64,000 bases of DNA from Rhynchospora pubera (GCA_028095005.1 CM051460.1:16043501-16107500); one strand, 5' to 3'. Positions 11,090 to 24,300 are shown, numbered from the stretch's first letter. Notes: generated by a model from the letters alone, not told the origin. Translations and numbers: made by a program.

Positions 11090-13809
11090 ATGGCGTCGAC
11101 CAAGGTGCAACGGATTATGACCCAACCCATTGTATGTTTCTCTTCTTTTCTCCACTGTGAATATAATTTGTTGTTCTTCTCAACTCTATATACCTTTCAA
11201 ATCTGAACCCAAAACCAGATAATCATATAAGTCGAATATCCTACCTGGTTTTATGATTTCCAAGAGGATTTGACCGATTAGGGTGCTCCTTTTGAGTTCA
11301 ATCCATACCAAATAATTTTTTTTTTTTAATGTTGAAACGTGGGTTGGATCAAATCTATCGGCTTGAATTACTGTTGAAAAGATAGGAGCAAAAAGTTTGT
11401 GTTATATAAGATCAAGGTGCAAGAATTTACATTAGTTACTGTCAAGAAAGATACCCTAGAAGCAAAAGTCATGAATATTATGGATGCCGTACTCAATTTG
11501 GAATGTTATGATTTCTGACCGCATTTGGTACTCATTGGTTTCAACTTTCAAATGGGACCGAGTACTGACCCATCTCTGGACTAGTTCAAAATTTGTTTTT
11601 GACAAATTTTATTCTTGGAAACTAACAGTAATTCTTTTGTTGTTACAGAATCTTATCTTTAGGTTTCTTCAGAGTGTAAGTTTCTGTACTGAATTATTCA
11701 TTTAGTAATACTTGCTAGACTTATTTTGTCTTAGTCTTAGTCTTAAGCCTTTTTATTATATCTAGTTAATATATTTTTTTATTATATTACTTGCAGAAAG
11801 CTCGGATTCAGATCTGGCTGTTTGAGCAGAAAGATTTGAGGATCGAAGGAAGAATTATTGTATGTTTCTTCTCTTGTGTACTTCATTCTCCTTAGTTAAT
11901 TTTTTCTGATATGCACCTTGTTTCTGCTCTCTTAAAACTATTAAGTTATACATTTTTTAATTTTTACCCATTGGATTTGCGAGTTGCGACCTAATGGCTT
12001 TAAATATGCTTTTGCTATTTGCAGTTCTGAACTGGTAATACTGTTTTAAGTGACACTATTGTACCAAGCTGTAGTAACAAATTTTCTCATGTGTAGGGTT
12101 TTGATGAGTACATGAACTTGGTGCTGGATGATGCTGATGAAATTAATGTGAAGAAACAAACCAGAAAGTCCTTAGGTTAGTCACTCATCACTTGTTGTTT
12201 ATTGTATTCATGTGACTATAATAATTAGATGCATCAATATAGTTAGTGATATCAGATTATGATTGAAAGATAAATCTAGTTAATGTGGTTATTGTGTAAG
12301 ATTCAGTTTTAATATACTTCTTTGTTTACTTCTGCGAAACAATTTCTGTAATTGGTATCATTTGAGAAGTTTGATTATGTAATCTTGTCCATCAGGCTAG
12401 GGCCAGTTTTAGGACTATATAGGAAAAGGTCAATTTATGGCATAAAATGGAAGTAGAACTAATTTGCAGTAGAAGACTATCACCAATTTAATTACTATAC
12501 AAAGTATGTGCACATTCAGGTGGTCAACTTTAATGATTCCTTGGTTATTTTCATTAAGTCATCCTTACTTTACTAGACTACTGCTCAAACTATTGGTACT
12601 ACTGTACTACAATACTATTATATTACTTGGTTTTTACTTTTAGATGTGATTGAATTTGAACTTGATACATGCAGGAAGGATACTTTTGAAGGGTGACAAC
12701 ATTACCCTGATGATGAACACGTAAGTTTAGTTCTTTGTTAATATTTTGATACTATGCAATCAAGAGATGGATAGTGTAAGTAAGGAAGGGATATAAGGGA
12801 AATATTTGTTGTTGGTTTGGTTGAGCTTTTCTCCAATTGTATAACTATGGAGTTTATTGGGTGGTTGGAGGATGATATTGGGTCGATATTGGATGACAGC
12901 TATGCCTGTAGAAATAATCTGAATTTTGTGATCTGATGTGGATAGGATTGAATTGCCCGGGACTATGTAATCAAGTCCATGTCAATGGAGGGGTTAATGT
13001 CGGTGTGTACACGTCTTTTGGTCTTTATGCAGTTTATTTGATCTGATTTTGCATGTAGGCTATATGGGACGTCATAAGTTGAATGCATACCGAACTTATA
13101 CCTCAATTTCCTTGTTGGTTCTCTTCCCTCCCGACCTCTCTTTAAACTTTCAAATAAACTACGTATCCATTCTCCTTTATACAGTGATAAGAAGGTGAGG
13201 AAGGATAGGATTGGGCGGGTAAAAGAGTTAATTAATGGTGTCTTGCTTGGTCATATTTTGACATTATGTTTGAAGGGGTTGCGAGAAATTGCTTGTTTTG
13301 TTTTAGATGGGGTTTGTATGTGGTATTTGTGTTCGTAGAGGTATGCATAATGGGCTTCAACACCTTGTCAATTGTAAAAAATTTACTTCGTGGTCCCAGG
13401 AAAATATGGACTATGCCTATAAATTCAGGCTGATCAGGGGCAACTGTTGAAGTGATAGTTGTGTCTCTGGAATGCAGCCTGGGTTTGTTTGAGACTAATC
13501 TGTGAAATATCATTGGAGAGGAGCTGAACCCCAATAACTGGGGCTGGAGCTCAGAAATATGGCAGGGTGGCCATAATCTTACCAGTATTTTGAATCACAA
13601 GTACATTCTATTAAAACTTCTATAAAAGGCAAGAGTACGCACTTTTTATTTTTCAATTTCTTTTGAACTCCTCTGAACTTCTGCCCCTGCATGATTTAAT
13701 TAAATTGTTGTGTTACACAGTATTGACTACTCTTTAGTAATAATGATTTAGTGATTGGAACTATGCCTCATCTGTTATAATGGTATCTGTGTTTTGCAGG
13801 GGAAAATGA
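11090..13809 (+). CDS. SmE: Small nuclear ribonucleoprotein E (SmE), six exons
   Basis: Core Sm protein of the heptameric ring on U1, U2, U4 and U5 snRNAs, so a constitutive spliceosome part. Exons read by phase: 11090-11131, 11649-11675, 11797-11859, 12097-12175, 12675-12720 and 13800-13809, all with GT-AG borders, giving 88 aa, the normal SmE length. The product starts MASTKVQRIMTQPINLIF, carries Sm1 (residues ~24-55, with GFDEYMNLVLDDA) and Sm2 (ILLKGDNITLM, ~72-82), and ends MMNTGK. The final exon adds only the last three codons and the stop. The last intron is 1079 bp. The start is fixed by the conserved N-terminus. No damage is seen, so it should be functional. It is convergent with the 182-aa gene downstream. 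Confidence 0.95.
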
Positions 13810-14374
13810 TAGCCGTAACCTGTGTCATTTTCAGAAGATGAAGTTTGCAGATCCAGACCAATTTTGGATATGGGCATTTTGTTCTGGATTTGTAACCATG
13901 CTAAGTTGGCAGAAGTCACAAATGTAGCATTTTACCTTGTACAACATAATGCAAGGAGAGAGTTAACATACAAATTAGAAACACTTTTCTGGCAATGTTT
14001 AAGCTCATTATGTATGCCGCACTTAGGCTTTCTTATCATTTTTGGTTTCTCATTTTTATGCTGATTATAGTAATAATCACTTACACTTACAGCTACAACC
14101 TTTATCAGCTGGGCTGCTTGATCGAGAGAAAAGAGCAATATAAAAATTGTCAGAATAAGCTACCGCGGACTCTCAGGCGAATTTATTTTTAGTTCATAAA
14201 CATGAAGTCAGTAGCAATTCTGCACTGAATAATCTATTTTTAATGAATTTGACAAGCCAGAAAAAATATTTATGGAAATAAAAAAAATAAATATCATACG
14301 GCCAAAATCCACACTAATTGCAATTTAACACTTTCTTCTTTTCATTCAACAGCCATATCTATTTTACTATTTAA
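13810..14374. other. Convergent intergenic / 3' UTR space
   Basis: This 565 bp stretch separates the SmE stop from the stop of the minus-strand 182-aa gene. It probably contains both 3' UTRs. No further gene or element was recognised. Confidence 0.5.
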
Positions 14375-14923
14375 CTAACGTTGAAAAAACCACTTCTTTT
14401 TCTCAGCCTTGGCTTTCTCCTTCCCATTTCCTTCATTCTCCTCGTCATCATCACTGGATTGAGATTCACTACTAACAGTTTCACCCACTTCTTCCTCCTT
14501 CTCCTCTCCAGTGCTCTTTCCACTGGACTGATCCAGTCCAACAGAATCCATTGCCCACTTCATCACCTTCTCCACCTCATCCTCCTCCATTCCCAAATCA
14601 CCAACACCTCCGCTCCCCACAGACCCACCACCCCCTTCCGACCCAACGCCTCCTTTGAGTTTCGCAAACCTCGCCTCCAGATCATCGCAATCGGAATTCG
14701 ACGAGGAAGGAACCGAGGGTTTGGATCTAAGAGCATCGAATCGGCGCATCAGATCAGGATCTAAAGAGGAGAAATGAGCATCGGAGCCGACGGAGTGCGA
14801 ACTCACGCGGAGGTTGAGGAGGACGTCGTCCTGAGCCGCGCGGAGGAGCTCTTCCACCGCCGCGTCGTCTCCGCCTCCGCCTCCGCCGTCGGTGGGTTTT
14901 TTCTTTCTCTTGTCAGTATTCAT
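14375..14923 (-). CDS. Acidic 182-aa protein with two MIM1-like motifs, function unknown
   Basis: Single-exon frame ending in TAG. An upstream in-frame ATG exists at 14983, but the extra 20 residues (MTRFIFLIS...) look like UTR, and the lysine-rich MNTDKRKKK start at 14923 is more plant-like. Visible parts: a basic N-terminus, a Gly6 run, a helix around 21-40 (AAVEELLRAAQDDVLLNL), then two matches to the pattern D-x-x-L-x-x-R-F-x-x-L-[KR]: 55-66 (DPDLMRRFDALR) and, less the leading acid, 79-90 (CDDLEARFAKLK). A Gly-rich hinge, a helix (~112-130, EDEVEKVMKWAMDSVGL) and a long Glu/Ser/Asp tail ending in a Lys-rich WFFQR follow. MIM1 motifs bind MIT domains of ESCRT-associated proteins such as VPS4, so a link to ESCRT-III is inferred, not shown. 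Confidence 0.75.
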   Translation of the reverse strand: MNTDKRKKKPTDGGGGGGDDAAVEELLRAAQDDVLLNLRVSSHSVGSDAHFSSLDPDLMRRFDALRSKPSVPSSSNSDCDDLEARFAKLKGGVGSEGGGGSVGSGGVGDLGMEEDEVEKVMKWAMDSVGLDQSSGKSTGEEKEEEVGETVSSESQSSDDDEENEGNGKEKAKAEKKKWFFQR

Positions 14924-17631
14924 GGATTTCTTTTTATTTTGTTTTATTTTTTCTGGGGAGATAAGAAAGATAAAGCGGGTCAAGTGAATAAGTATCGGGT
15001 CAAGTGAACAAGTGATTGATGTGGAATTTAGATTCTCTGTGTCCTCCTCTTTGTAACTGGTCTTAGACAGATGCTTCTGACCAACGGTCCCACATACTCA
15101 GACGTGTTTGTGTATGTGTATGTGGGAAAATGGTTGAGGGACGATTGTAGGATTTGCATTTTAATTGTGGGGATAATATAATATGCAAACGTTCGTATTG
15201 TCTGCAATTTTTATTCATACAATTCTAAAAGGTGCAATAGGTTTTTTGGGCTTAGGATCTACGAGGACAATTATTAAAGCTGACGTTTGATTTTTGAAAT
15301 TATATATATATTTTAAAAAATGTGATTTATATTATTTATATTATGTATTGAAAAATGATATCGGTTTCTAACATGTCCTCTGAGTAAATTTAGTAAAATT
15401 TCATATAACCGTGAAAAATGAATGCGTTAGAAGAACAAAATTGCAAATAATTTGTGAACACAACTAATATCAAAACTGTATTTGTCCACAAGGAGCTACA
15501 GTTTTTTACATTCTTGCATGGGGGCAACACGAGTTGGTTTTGCGATGTTAATTCTACCTAAAAATCAAAAGGGTACACACAATTTGGTTGTGCAGTATTT
15601 GCTTAATGGTTGTTAGGCAGCTCTAAATGTAGTGTTCTGTCAGGTTCTGACTTGATAGCAGAAAAGGATTCCACCTGACATATGATAAATCATTAGTATA
15701 CTTTAGTCCTTGCATTGTTGTTCTTTAAATACTTATGGTGCTTAATTATGTAAATTACAATGTAAGAATGATAAAATTGCTAATTAGCACTTACAAATAC
15801 TAAGATTGATTTAGGGCATAAAATAATAAATGACCTCTTTCAGAGCTCTTTTATTAATAAGATTTTAACTATGAAAAGGTATGAATTTTTCATGCTATTT
15901 GAAGAAAAGGAGGAACATAATAAAATTATTTTCAGCAGGCATAACAATTTAATTGGGAAAAAAAACAACCTAATTTGTGGAGTTGTATGCTAATTTGAGA
16001 AACTTTTAAAGGAGATTGGACGTAACATGGAATTAGTACCAGTGTTAACAGGATCTTGTTGATTTGTGATATCAGGAACTTGGACCTGCAGAAAGAAAGT
16101 AACAATTTGCCAAAACTGTGGAGCTTAACAATCCATTGATAATAATAAAAAAAATACGTGTATTGCCTAATTTGTCTTGCATTTGCTTCTATGTGTGTTT
16201 GTGTTTTTGCAATAATACCATTATATAAGGGATTTCATCTTGTTATGAAAATTTGTATGAGTATTTCACTTGACAGCCACTGGCGAGCTCTTCTAAATAA
16301 AAGGAAAATTTGTACTAATATAGAATCATAAGTGTATAGAGCCAGATTGAACATTGAACAAATATTACCTGAGAATCATATACTCTACTTTTATCTGGTG
16401 GTACCTCCTGGTGTGATTTGGTTAAATATAGCTATATAGTAAGTATTATTGCTTTATACATGAATCTATCTTGGTACCATGCCAAATACAATGATGCAGG
16501 GGAAAGATAAAACACAGGTGTAACAGGGATATGGCTAGGGATATATGTATATATGTGAATTGCAAGATGTAAATCTATGTATATAGGGTGTAAATCTAAA
16601 TATTATTAGAGGGTAATATGGGCATGGTGAGATGCAAGTTTACACAATAAAAAAAAAAGTATATCTCGTTTGGGCTGGTTTAGCACCATTTACAGGACAT
16701 GAGAAATATCAACAAAAATAAAAGACTTGCAAACCGGACTAGATTAATGTGCTGAAACATTCTGGGAACCATCCCGGTTTGGATTTTACTATGCTCGTAG
16801 CACTGGAACAGTCTCCAAAATTATATAATTAGAAAAATAACATTGAACTCAGTACTTGAAACTTTCTTTTGTCACCATTATAATTTTGAAAACAATTAAC
16901 TCAGTATAATGGACATGGTGAAGACTAGCAAAGAGGTGTATTGTTAATTGAAGAGTCAACTGAATCTTCAAGTGTCTGAATCATGTAGCCTCAGGTATGT
17001 TGTTGTCATGGGTGTTAGGAGCCCCATTACACACACCTAGACTGACACTCACACTCACACCCACAAAAAAGCAAACACAAAGAAGAAGATCAAATCAATC
17101 AAGAAAGATATGAGCAAGTTGATTTTTACCCTACTAGTACCCACTGGTGGTGGCGTAATCAGGAAGGTGTCATCTGCTTCCTTATTCTTTCTCTCTGAAA
17201 CTGGTTTATACTACAATGAGGGTATAATTGTACTTTAGAGGCCAATTATGGTGAACATATATATTTATTATAAAGAACAATACCTATGTATAGGTTTTCT
17301 TATGTGAAATTGCTATGTATAATAAAGATTCCTCAAAATTTACACATATTCAGAAGTGCATTTTCTTTGTGTGTTTTGAAACATCATATAATCAAATTTA
17401 AAAGACGTTTCATATTCTATTTTTGAGAAATAATCAGAATAAATCCACAAAATCAACACTTTCAGTTTATAATATGCAGTTTCGACAAAGAAAATTGGGT
17501 GAATTCATTCGTTTGTAATTTAGCAACAAGGGGAACATTCCAATTGCATGACACCTTGAGAAAACCTAGAATAACTATTGCATCACAACCTCTTTAAAAG
17601 TTTAATAATATTAGGGCCAGAGTACTTCTGC
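14924..17631. other. Long intergenic stretch, no gene seen
   Basis: 2.7 kb between the divergent 5' end of the 182-aa gene and the 3' end of the MYB gene. It holds AT-rich unique-looking sequence and a CA-rich tract near 17029-17065. I found no coding frame, tRNA or bounded transposon. Confidence 0.5.
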
Positions 17632-18891
17632 CTAGAAGAGCAATTCATCCATGTTTTCTATATTTTTCATTTTCATTTTTATTATTTTAATTTTATTTTT
17701 TTGCAAACAAGGTTGTATGGGCATTCTTACATCTGAAGGAATATCTTTTATTTCCAAAATACTAGGTGGCCCTGCTCGCTGTTTCTTGTTAGCCTTCTCT
17801 TTTGACTGATTTTCTTTCAAAAAGAACTTTTGTGCATGGCTGCCAACTTGTTTCGAGTTTCGTGTGAGCACATATTTGGTTGCTATCTCTGTCCATCTAT
17901 TTCCTTCAATAGAATAACCCTCCAAAAACTTGTGATGTTCGTCGATACTCCATGCTTCAGCTGCCATATTGGGAGTTACATAATTAGTCCACTGTTGTTT
18001 TGGGTTGGTTCAATTGACCTTTCTTTTGTTTTTATTTTTTCATTGATTTAACAATTGCATAGTATGCACCTCATTTTGATTTGCCTAATGTGTCAATTAC
18101 GTTCCTCAGGCAATCTTTTATAAACCTTTTGTGTGTACATGTAAAGATGTAAAATATTCAGTCTTGCTACATATGGTTGCAAGTTTTATTTAGACTATCT
18201 CAAAGTAATGAAGAAAACTTTAAAAAAAAATGCATGTCTAACTAGTTTCTAATATCTGAAAATTTGAAGATGGCATCATTTGATTAGATTCTATATCTAT
18301 ATCTATATATATAATAAGCTAACCTTTCTTTCTAACAGAACGTTGTTTTTCTTTACCAGATGAAGTGCGTTTTCTGGTCAAACTGTGCCTGCCATCTGCA
18401 TTAGCATCAGGACTGCTGATAGCAGCACTTGTACCCTTTTCAACTGCTGATAACAGCACAGACGAATTGTCACTGCAAACGCTGATAGCAGCACTTGTAC
18501 CCACTTCACCTGCTGATAGCAGCACAGACAAATTGTCGCTCCAGATACTGATAGCAGCACTTGTACCCTCTTCACCTGCGCCTGAATCTTTTCCACCAGT
18601 ATCATAATTTTTATTATTTCCACAGCACAAGGTCAACTCTAGGTTAAGGCCAGAAGGTGCATCAACTCCACCTCCATTGATCACGTTATTGCCAAAATGC
18701 TCAGCAGCAAAAGGTGAATCATATAATGCGAAAAACGAGTAATCCATACTACCACAAAAATCTATTATATTGTTTGCAGCCAGACTACTTTCGTCGCTTT
18801 CGACAAGGGGGAAGTCCCTGTTGAAAACACCAGCACCGGCACTGGTGTTACTGCATGGGAGGCCAAGAGTCAGATCCAAGGACAAGGCCAT
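17632..18891 (-). CDS. SHAQKF-class single-MYB-repeat protein with EAR repressor motifs
   Basis: Two exons: 18324-18891 and 17632-17960, with a 363 bp intron (donor AAAG|GTTAGC, acceptor GCAG|CT). Joining in phase 1 gives 298 aa and reads RKKAEAWSIDEHHKF without a break. The MYB repeat spans ~190-236, with W193, W212, then V220 in place of the third Trp and the signature SHAQKFF at 230-236, the MYB-related class that binds TATCCA/I-box-like DNA. Two LxLxL EAR motifs (LSLDLTLGL at 3-11, LNLELTL at 82-88) suggest repression through TOPLESS-type co-repressors. Residues 109-159 are a tandem 22-aa repeat starting GTSAAIS. A basic stretch at 172-189 (RKRTSSGKEKQRSVRKK) probably serves nuclear import. 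Target genes are unknown. Confidence 0.85.
18415..18567 (-). repeat. 66 bp in-frame tandem repeat inside the MYB gene
   Basis: Two full 66 bp units (18502-18567, 18436-18501) and a third partial unit encode GTSAAISxxSDNxSVLLSAxEx repeats. The unit is a multiple of three, so copy-number change keeps the frame. Confidence 0.85.
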
Positions 18892-20759
18892 TGGAAGAAT
18901 ATTGGAAACAACTCGAGAAGTCCCGAAAAGTTTACTTCTCCATGCCAGTCCGCTCCATTGTTTTTTTGTTTTTCTTTATTTTGTTCTTCTCTTTTCACGA
19001 TCAATATGAAGTAAAACAAGTAGATTTTACGTTTTACGGTACTTCCACCAAATGAAATGAAATATAATTTTTCACGACCAATACTTTCGGTGGTCTTTTA
19101 TACTGCCAATATGAAGCGGTCTTAAATCCGCTGCAGCTTTTATTATCCTTTTTTTTATTTAAGTTTCCTCCAATTTAATTGCAGCCTATATTAGTGTTTC
19201 ATTAGTTTCCTTTATTTATTTTTTCCAGAATGGATGGTACATATAAAGTCAAATAAAAAGTTCTATACCACAAATAATTTGCCCATTATTGAGAAAGATG
19301 GGCTAAAATAAGAGAGGTACTTTCTAGCAAGAATTAATAAGTCATTTATTGTCGTATGTGTATTAAAATTGTGCTATAATCGACACATAGATTAATTACG
19401 TCGGAACTGCACATTTCATAACAGTCATATTTAGATATTATAAATTTTCAAAAGAACTTAAGTACACAAAAATTAAGACCTTATAGAGAGATACTTATCA
19501 ATACACATCAATGTCGAGTAAAAACTAATCAAGGACAAAATGTCACGCATTTCTATTATGGTCCCTCTAGTTTAAAAGTCCCATTTTATTCCCCAATAAT
19601 AACAATCTGAAGCATTTTTAGTCTTTAGTATTTATACATTCATTTAAGAAAACGAAAGAAATCCACTTAACATGCTAAGTTGAAATTGATGAAAATTATA
19701 ATTTAATATATTGACATCGGAACAGCAGTCAAGGTCAATTGCCATATCATTGTGAGGATAACATATATGTTAATAAGATAATATCCAAGTTATTTCGGTG
19801 ATAATATTAATTTGATACACGTTAAAAATTGCAAGATTAATTTGATTCATGAAACTAAAAAAAAAGAAAAAAAAGAAAAAAATAGTGATTTTATGGAATG
19901 GAATATCCATATATGTTGCGAGCATATATGTTTTTTTTTTTTTTCCAACTATATATTATATGTTGCGAGCATCTATTTTGAATTCTAAATTATTTATGTA
20001 ACTCCTAATGTTAAACTAAAAAAATAAAATCAAAGAATTAGATCGGATGCAAATTAGTTAAAATTTTCTTATATTATTTTGTAAATGGATCAAATTAGGC
20101 CTGTTTATCGGTAGGAAAAAAATTTATACTCGTACTCGAGGGCATGAGCAGGTTAGAATGTAAAAGCCAAGGCTTTTTTGTGTCCTCGGTCCTCCAAAAT
20201 AAAACAGGCATATTTTCTATTGTTTAAACGATAATTAACACGAAACTTCAATTGATGCACATAAGGTGTTCGATGAAAAGTTCGTGTAATGATTTTGTCG
20301 ATTTACTGGCTTAGGAGTCCTGACATGGTATTTCACAGATCCGACAACATTTTTTTTAAGCTCCTCATGTCCCTTGCTTCACTAAAAGCCCCTCTAGCGA
20401 TTTCATTTTCGATTATATTCATAATATTAGGATCCGATTAAAATTTATGTACATATTTGTAAAGATAGAATTTTAAATTTGAAAAAAAAGCAGTTATTTG
20501 GGGAAAAACTATCTTTATTAATCTAATTATTAGGATATGAAAAAGAAGTCTGTATTAATATTCCGATTTAGAGGTGGCAAATATTGTAGTAAATTTTCTT
20601 GTAAAAAAAAACTTATTTTTTTATTATCATTAACAAATATGTTTTTAGATATAATACATCCTAAATTTGATCTCACCCTGGCATAAGGTGTGGCCGTGTG
20701 GACACTACCTAGGACAAAAATAAATCAAGAAAAGAAACACTAGAGGCTGGCACTACCTA
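18892..20759. other. Intergenic, AT-rich, no gene seen
   Basis: Upstream region of the MYB gene (first few hundred bases) followed by AT-rich DNA. A direct repeat of TATATGTTGCGAGCAT occurs at about 19912 and 19958. Nothing coding is supported. Confidence 0.5.
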
Positions 20760-20915
20760 GGCTCCGTTAGGATAGGTGTGGGAAGAAGGAAAGAAAAGAA
20801 AAAGTGGGAAGAAGTATTGGAAAGTGTGTAATTTTGTGAAGAATTTAAATTGTTTATAATTTTTTTCTTCCCTTCTTTTTTCTTCTTACTTCTTCTCAAC
20901 GCATCCAAACGGAGG
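20760..20915. mobile_element. Tourist-like MITE
   Basis: Ends GGCTCCGTTAGGAT and ATCCAAACGGAGG, with CTA on both sides (20757-20759, 20916-20918). The interior shares GTGTGTAATTTTGTGAAGA with the other family members in this window. Confidence 0.7.
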
Positions 20916-20945
20916 CTAAGACAAAACACAAAAGTGTGAACAAGC

Positions 20946-21113
20946 ATATATAGAGCACTTGAATTTTCTTTTTCTTTTTTCTTATCTAATGCCGTTAAAT
21001 TGGGTGCTTTGCCAAATGCGCTTAAATGGATATATAGAGCACTTGAATTTTCTTTTTCTTTTTTCTTATCTAATGCCGTTAAATTGGGTGCTTCGCCAAA
21101 TGCGCTTAAATGG
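20946..21113. repeat. 84 bp tandem duplication
   Basis: Two adjacent copies (20946-21029, 21030-21113), differing by about one base (CTTTGCC against CTTCGCC). They lie 200 bp downstream of the receptor-kinase stop codon, possibly in its 3' UTR. Confidence 0.9.
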
Positions 21114-21313
21114 TATAGAAGACAAAAATTCAGCTCGTTGAGGGAGAAGAAAAAAAAACCCCAGATAATATCTGTATAATACAAAAACCATATATGACAT
21201 GGTTAACTAACAGAGAAGCTGAACATTAATTCTTCCAAACAAGTAATAATTAATTCAAAACAGAGAGAAAAAATAAAAAAGAAACCACAAACAATAAACT
21301 CAGGATAAGTTAA

Positions 21314-24300
21314 TTAACAATCAGCAACAGGTTTTTGCTTGACATCTCCAGCAGCACCCACCCCCGATCTGTTGCATCCATCGGCTTGCTTTCGGTGTGG
21401 TTTTGCTTCTTGAAGCATCAACAACACATCTCGCATTGACGGCCTATCATCGGGGCTCTTGCTTGTGCAGAGAAGAGCCACTCTTAGCATAAGTGTCATT
21501 TCTTTTCTAACCTCCGTGCACTGGACCCCGGCTGTCGGGTCTAGGACTTCCCAGGCCCACCCGTCAGCTGCTCTTTGAATTTTGCTCCTTACCCAGTCAA
21601 CAATGCTGTTCCCTTCACCGTACTCAGCCTCCACCGATCTCCTCCCTGTTAGTATTTCTAGTAGTACCACTCCATAGCTGTATACATCACTTTTTTCGTC
21701 GACTTGTAATGTGTATGCATACTCTGTACATAAGAGTCAGTAATACAAACAGAGTTCAGAAAATTACAATTGAACAAAATGCATTGTTAAGAATTTTATT
21801 TTATTTTTAAATTAGTCAACTAATTAGCATCTTTTATGTACAAGTTTAAGTGTCCTATTTTCTTAATTTAGGGTGCGTTTGGATAGGTGTGGGAAAAAGG
21901 AAAGAAGGGAAGAAGTGGAAAGAAATATTGAGAAGTGTGTAACTTTGTGAAGAGTTTGGATTGTTTATAATTTTTTTTTTCTTCTTCTTCCTTCTTCTTC
22001 TTCTTTCTTCCAACGATCCAAACGCACCCTTAGAACTTATTATTTATCCAAAGGGGTTAATACAAAAAAGCCTAATATAGAATTTATAATTGGATTTTCT
22101 AATCTCCCGGTTAGCAGCTGACCTTTATGTAAAATGTCAGTGTCTTTTTTCGTTTCTTTTGATCTTATACATGAGGAATAATTGAAGGAATCTTTGGAGG
22201 GACACAAAGTTACCCGAGTTTGAAATGTGCAAAGAAGAATACTACTAAAGTCATGGTAAATGATTAAAGGCAATACAACTTCTCATGAAGTGTGTAACTC
22301 TTCAGTCAATGAGCATCGATCAACTTTTCCAGCTTTACAATTTGTATTATTTTTACTTTGCTCCTTTCTTTTATTGTATGTTCTTTTTGCATGCATATAT
22401 TATCGAATCCCGAACAAAAGGACTGTTCAAAAGAAAGAAAAAGAAGCTCAAGCAGTATTTGCAGAAATTCTTTTTATTTGAATGGAAGCGACTCGAGGTG
22501 AGTCACCAGCTGTACTAGCAACTAGCAAGTAGCAACAGAATGTTTTGCAGAATATTAATTACATAAGTTGTTCCATATTTTATTACGCTAAATAATTATT
22601 TGGGCATTAGCATTTGAAAAAAAAAACTTTCTTGACAAATAATTAGTTCTACATATTTTTAAAGATTTGTGTTACTAATTAATTAATTAAAGTATTTGAG
22701 AAATATATGAGATAAAACATAGAAATTCTTGAAAGCGGCCATATCTAGTGTAATGCATACCTGGTGCGATATATCCACAAGATCCTGCAATCACTGACAT
22801 GTATTGATCAGCACTATTGATTATCTTCGCTACACCAAAATCTGCCACCCGTGCCTCCATGTCAGCATCTAGCAGTATGTTGCTAGGCTTCAAGTCTCGA
22901 TGCACCACAACTGGTCGACAGTCATGGTGCAGATAGCTCAACCCTTGTGCCACACCAAAGGCTATCTTATATCTCGTCTCCCAGTCGATTACAACCTTTG
23001 CGCCTATCTTCTCACCACCACCATGTAAAAGCTCTTCAAGGCTGCCATTTGGCATGTATTCATAAAGCAGCATTATGGTATCGCTGTTATTGCACCAGCC
23101 AAGAAGCCGGACTATGTTTCTATGACGAATGGACCCGAGCACCTCCACCTCAGCCATTATATTCTGTCCATCAATCACCTTGACTTCTCTTTTCGCTGCA
23201 CAGTCTTCTTCTTTTTTCAGCTGCCAAAGCTTCTTTACCGCTATTACATCACCGCACGGCATTTTGGCTCGGTATACTGTTCCAGTGGATCCCACTCCAA
23301 TGATCCCCTCAGTACCCGCCGCACACTTGGCCACATCCTCAGCAGTGAAACTTAGCTTCTGAAATGCCATCATATTCCATGGTTCAACCCCTCCTTTCTC
23401 GTTCATTTCTGCTTTCTGCTGTGCAAACCTCGTGCCTAGTGCTAATACAACAATCCCTGCTACTGCAACTACAACTGCTGCAACCCACATTGTTGCTGCA
23501 CCAGCAGACCCTTTGGCAACTATCTTTTCTCCTTCACTGTTAGATGGACATGGTTTACCAACGGCTTCACCACAAAGCCCAGGATTACCTAAAAGGACCC
23601 ATGGTTGCATGTTCTTCAAAACTGGACCTGACCAAGGCACTGGCCCGGTTAGCCGGTTGTATGACACATCAAAACTTTCTAATGTCGTGCAATTGCTAAA
23701 CTCAAATGGAATAGACCCGGTCAGACCATTCCATGAGAGATTAAGCTCGGTAATAGAAGGTAAAGATGCTAGTCCAAGGGGAATCGCACCACTTAGTCGG
23801 TTCCTATCCAATTTAATGCTCAAAAGCTTATTGCATTGGGTAATGTCAATTGGAATATTGCCAATTAACCTATTTCCTTCCATCTCAATTTTGTATATGT
23901 TCCTACAGCCGGACTCAAAGTTTGGCAATTCACCTTCTAATTGGCAATAACTGGCTGACAGAACCTCTAGCCTTGGGGAATTCCAAATTGACACCGGAAG
24001 CAAACCACCTAATGGGTTGCCTGTTACATTCAGATACTCTAAGCTATTGCTAACAAATAAGTCTGATGGCATTGAACCTGATAGCAAGTTTTGACTCAAA
24101 TCCATGTAAGTGAGATTGCGCAGTGAACCGAAACCGGCAGGGATTGGACCAGTAAGGCGATTCTTCTCAACTCGCATCCGCCATAGTGTTGAACAATTTT
24201 TTAGGCTGTTTGGTATGACTGAGGTGAATCGGTTAGAGAAAAGTATCAACCGAACGAGCCGGTTTCCTGCACAAAGATTGGGTGGAATAGGACCAGTGAG

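Noticed and set aside
13232..13534. 100-codon minus-strand frame in SmE intron 5
   Set aside because: Antisense, no domain, wholly intronic.
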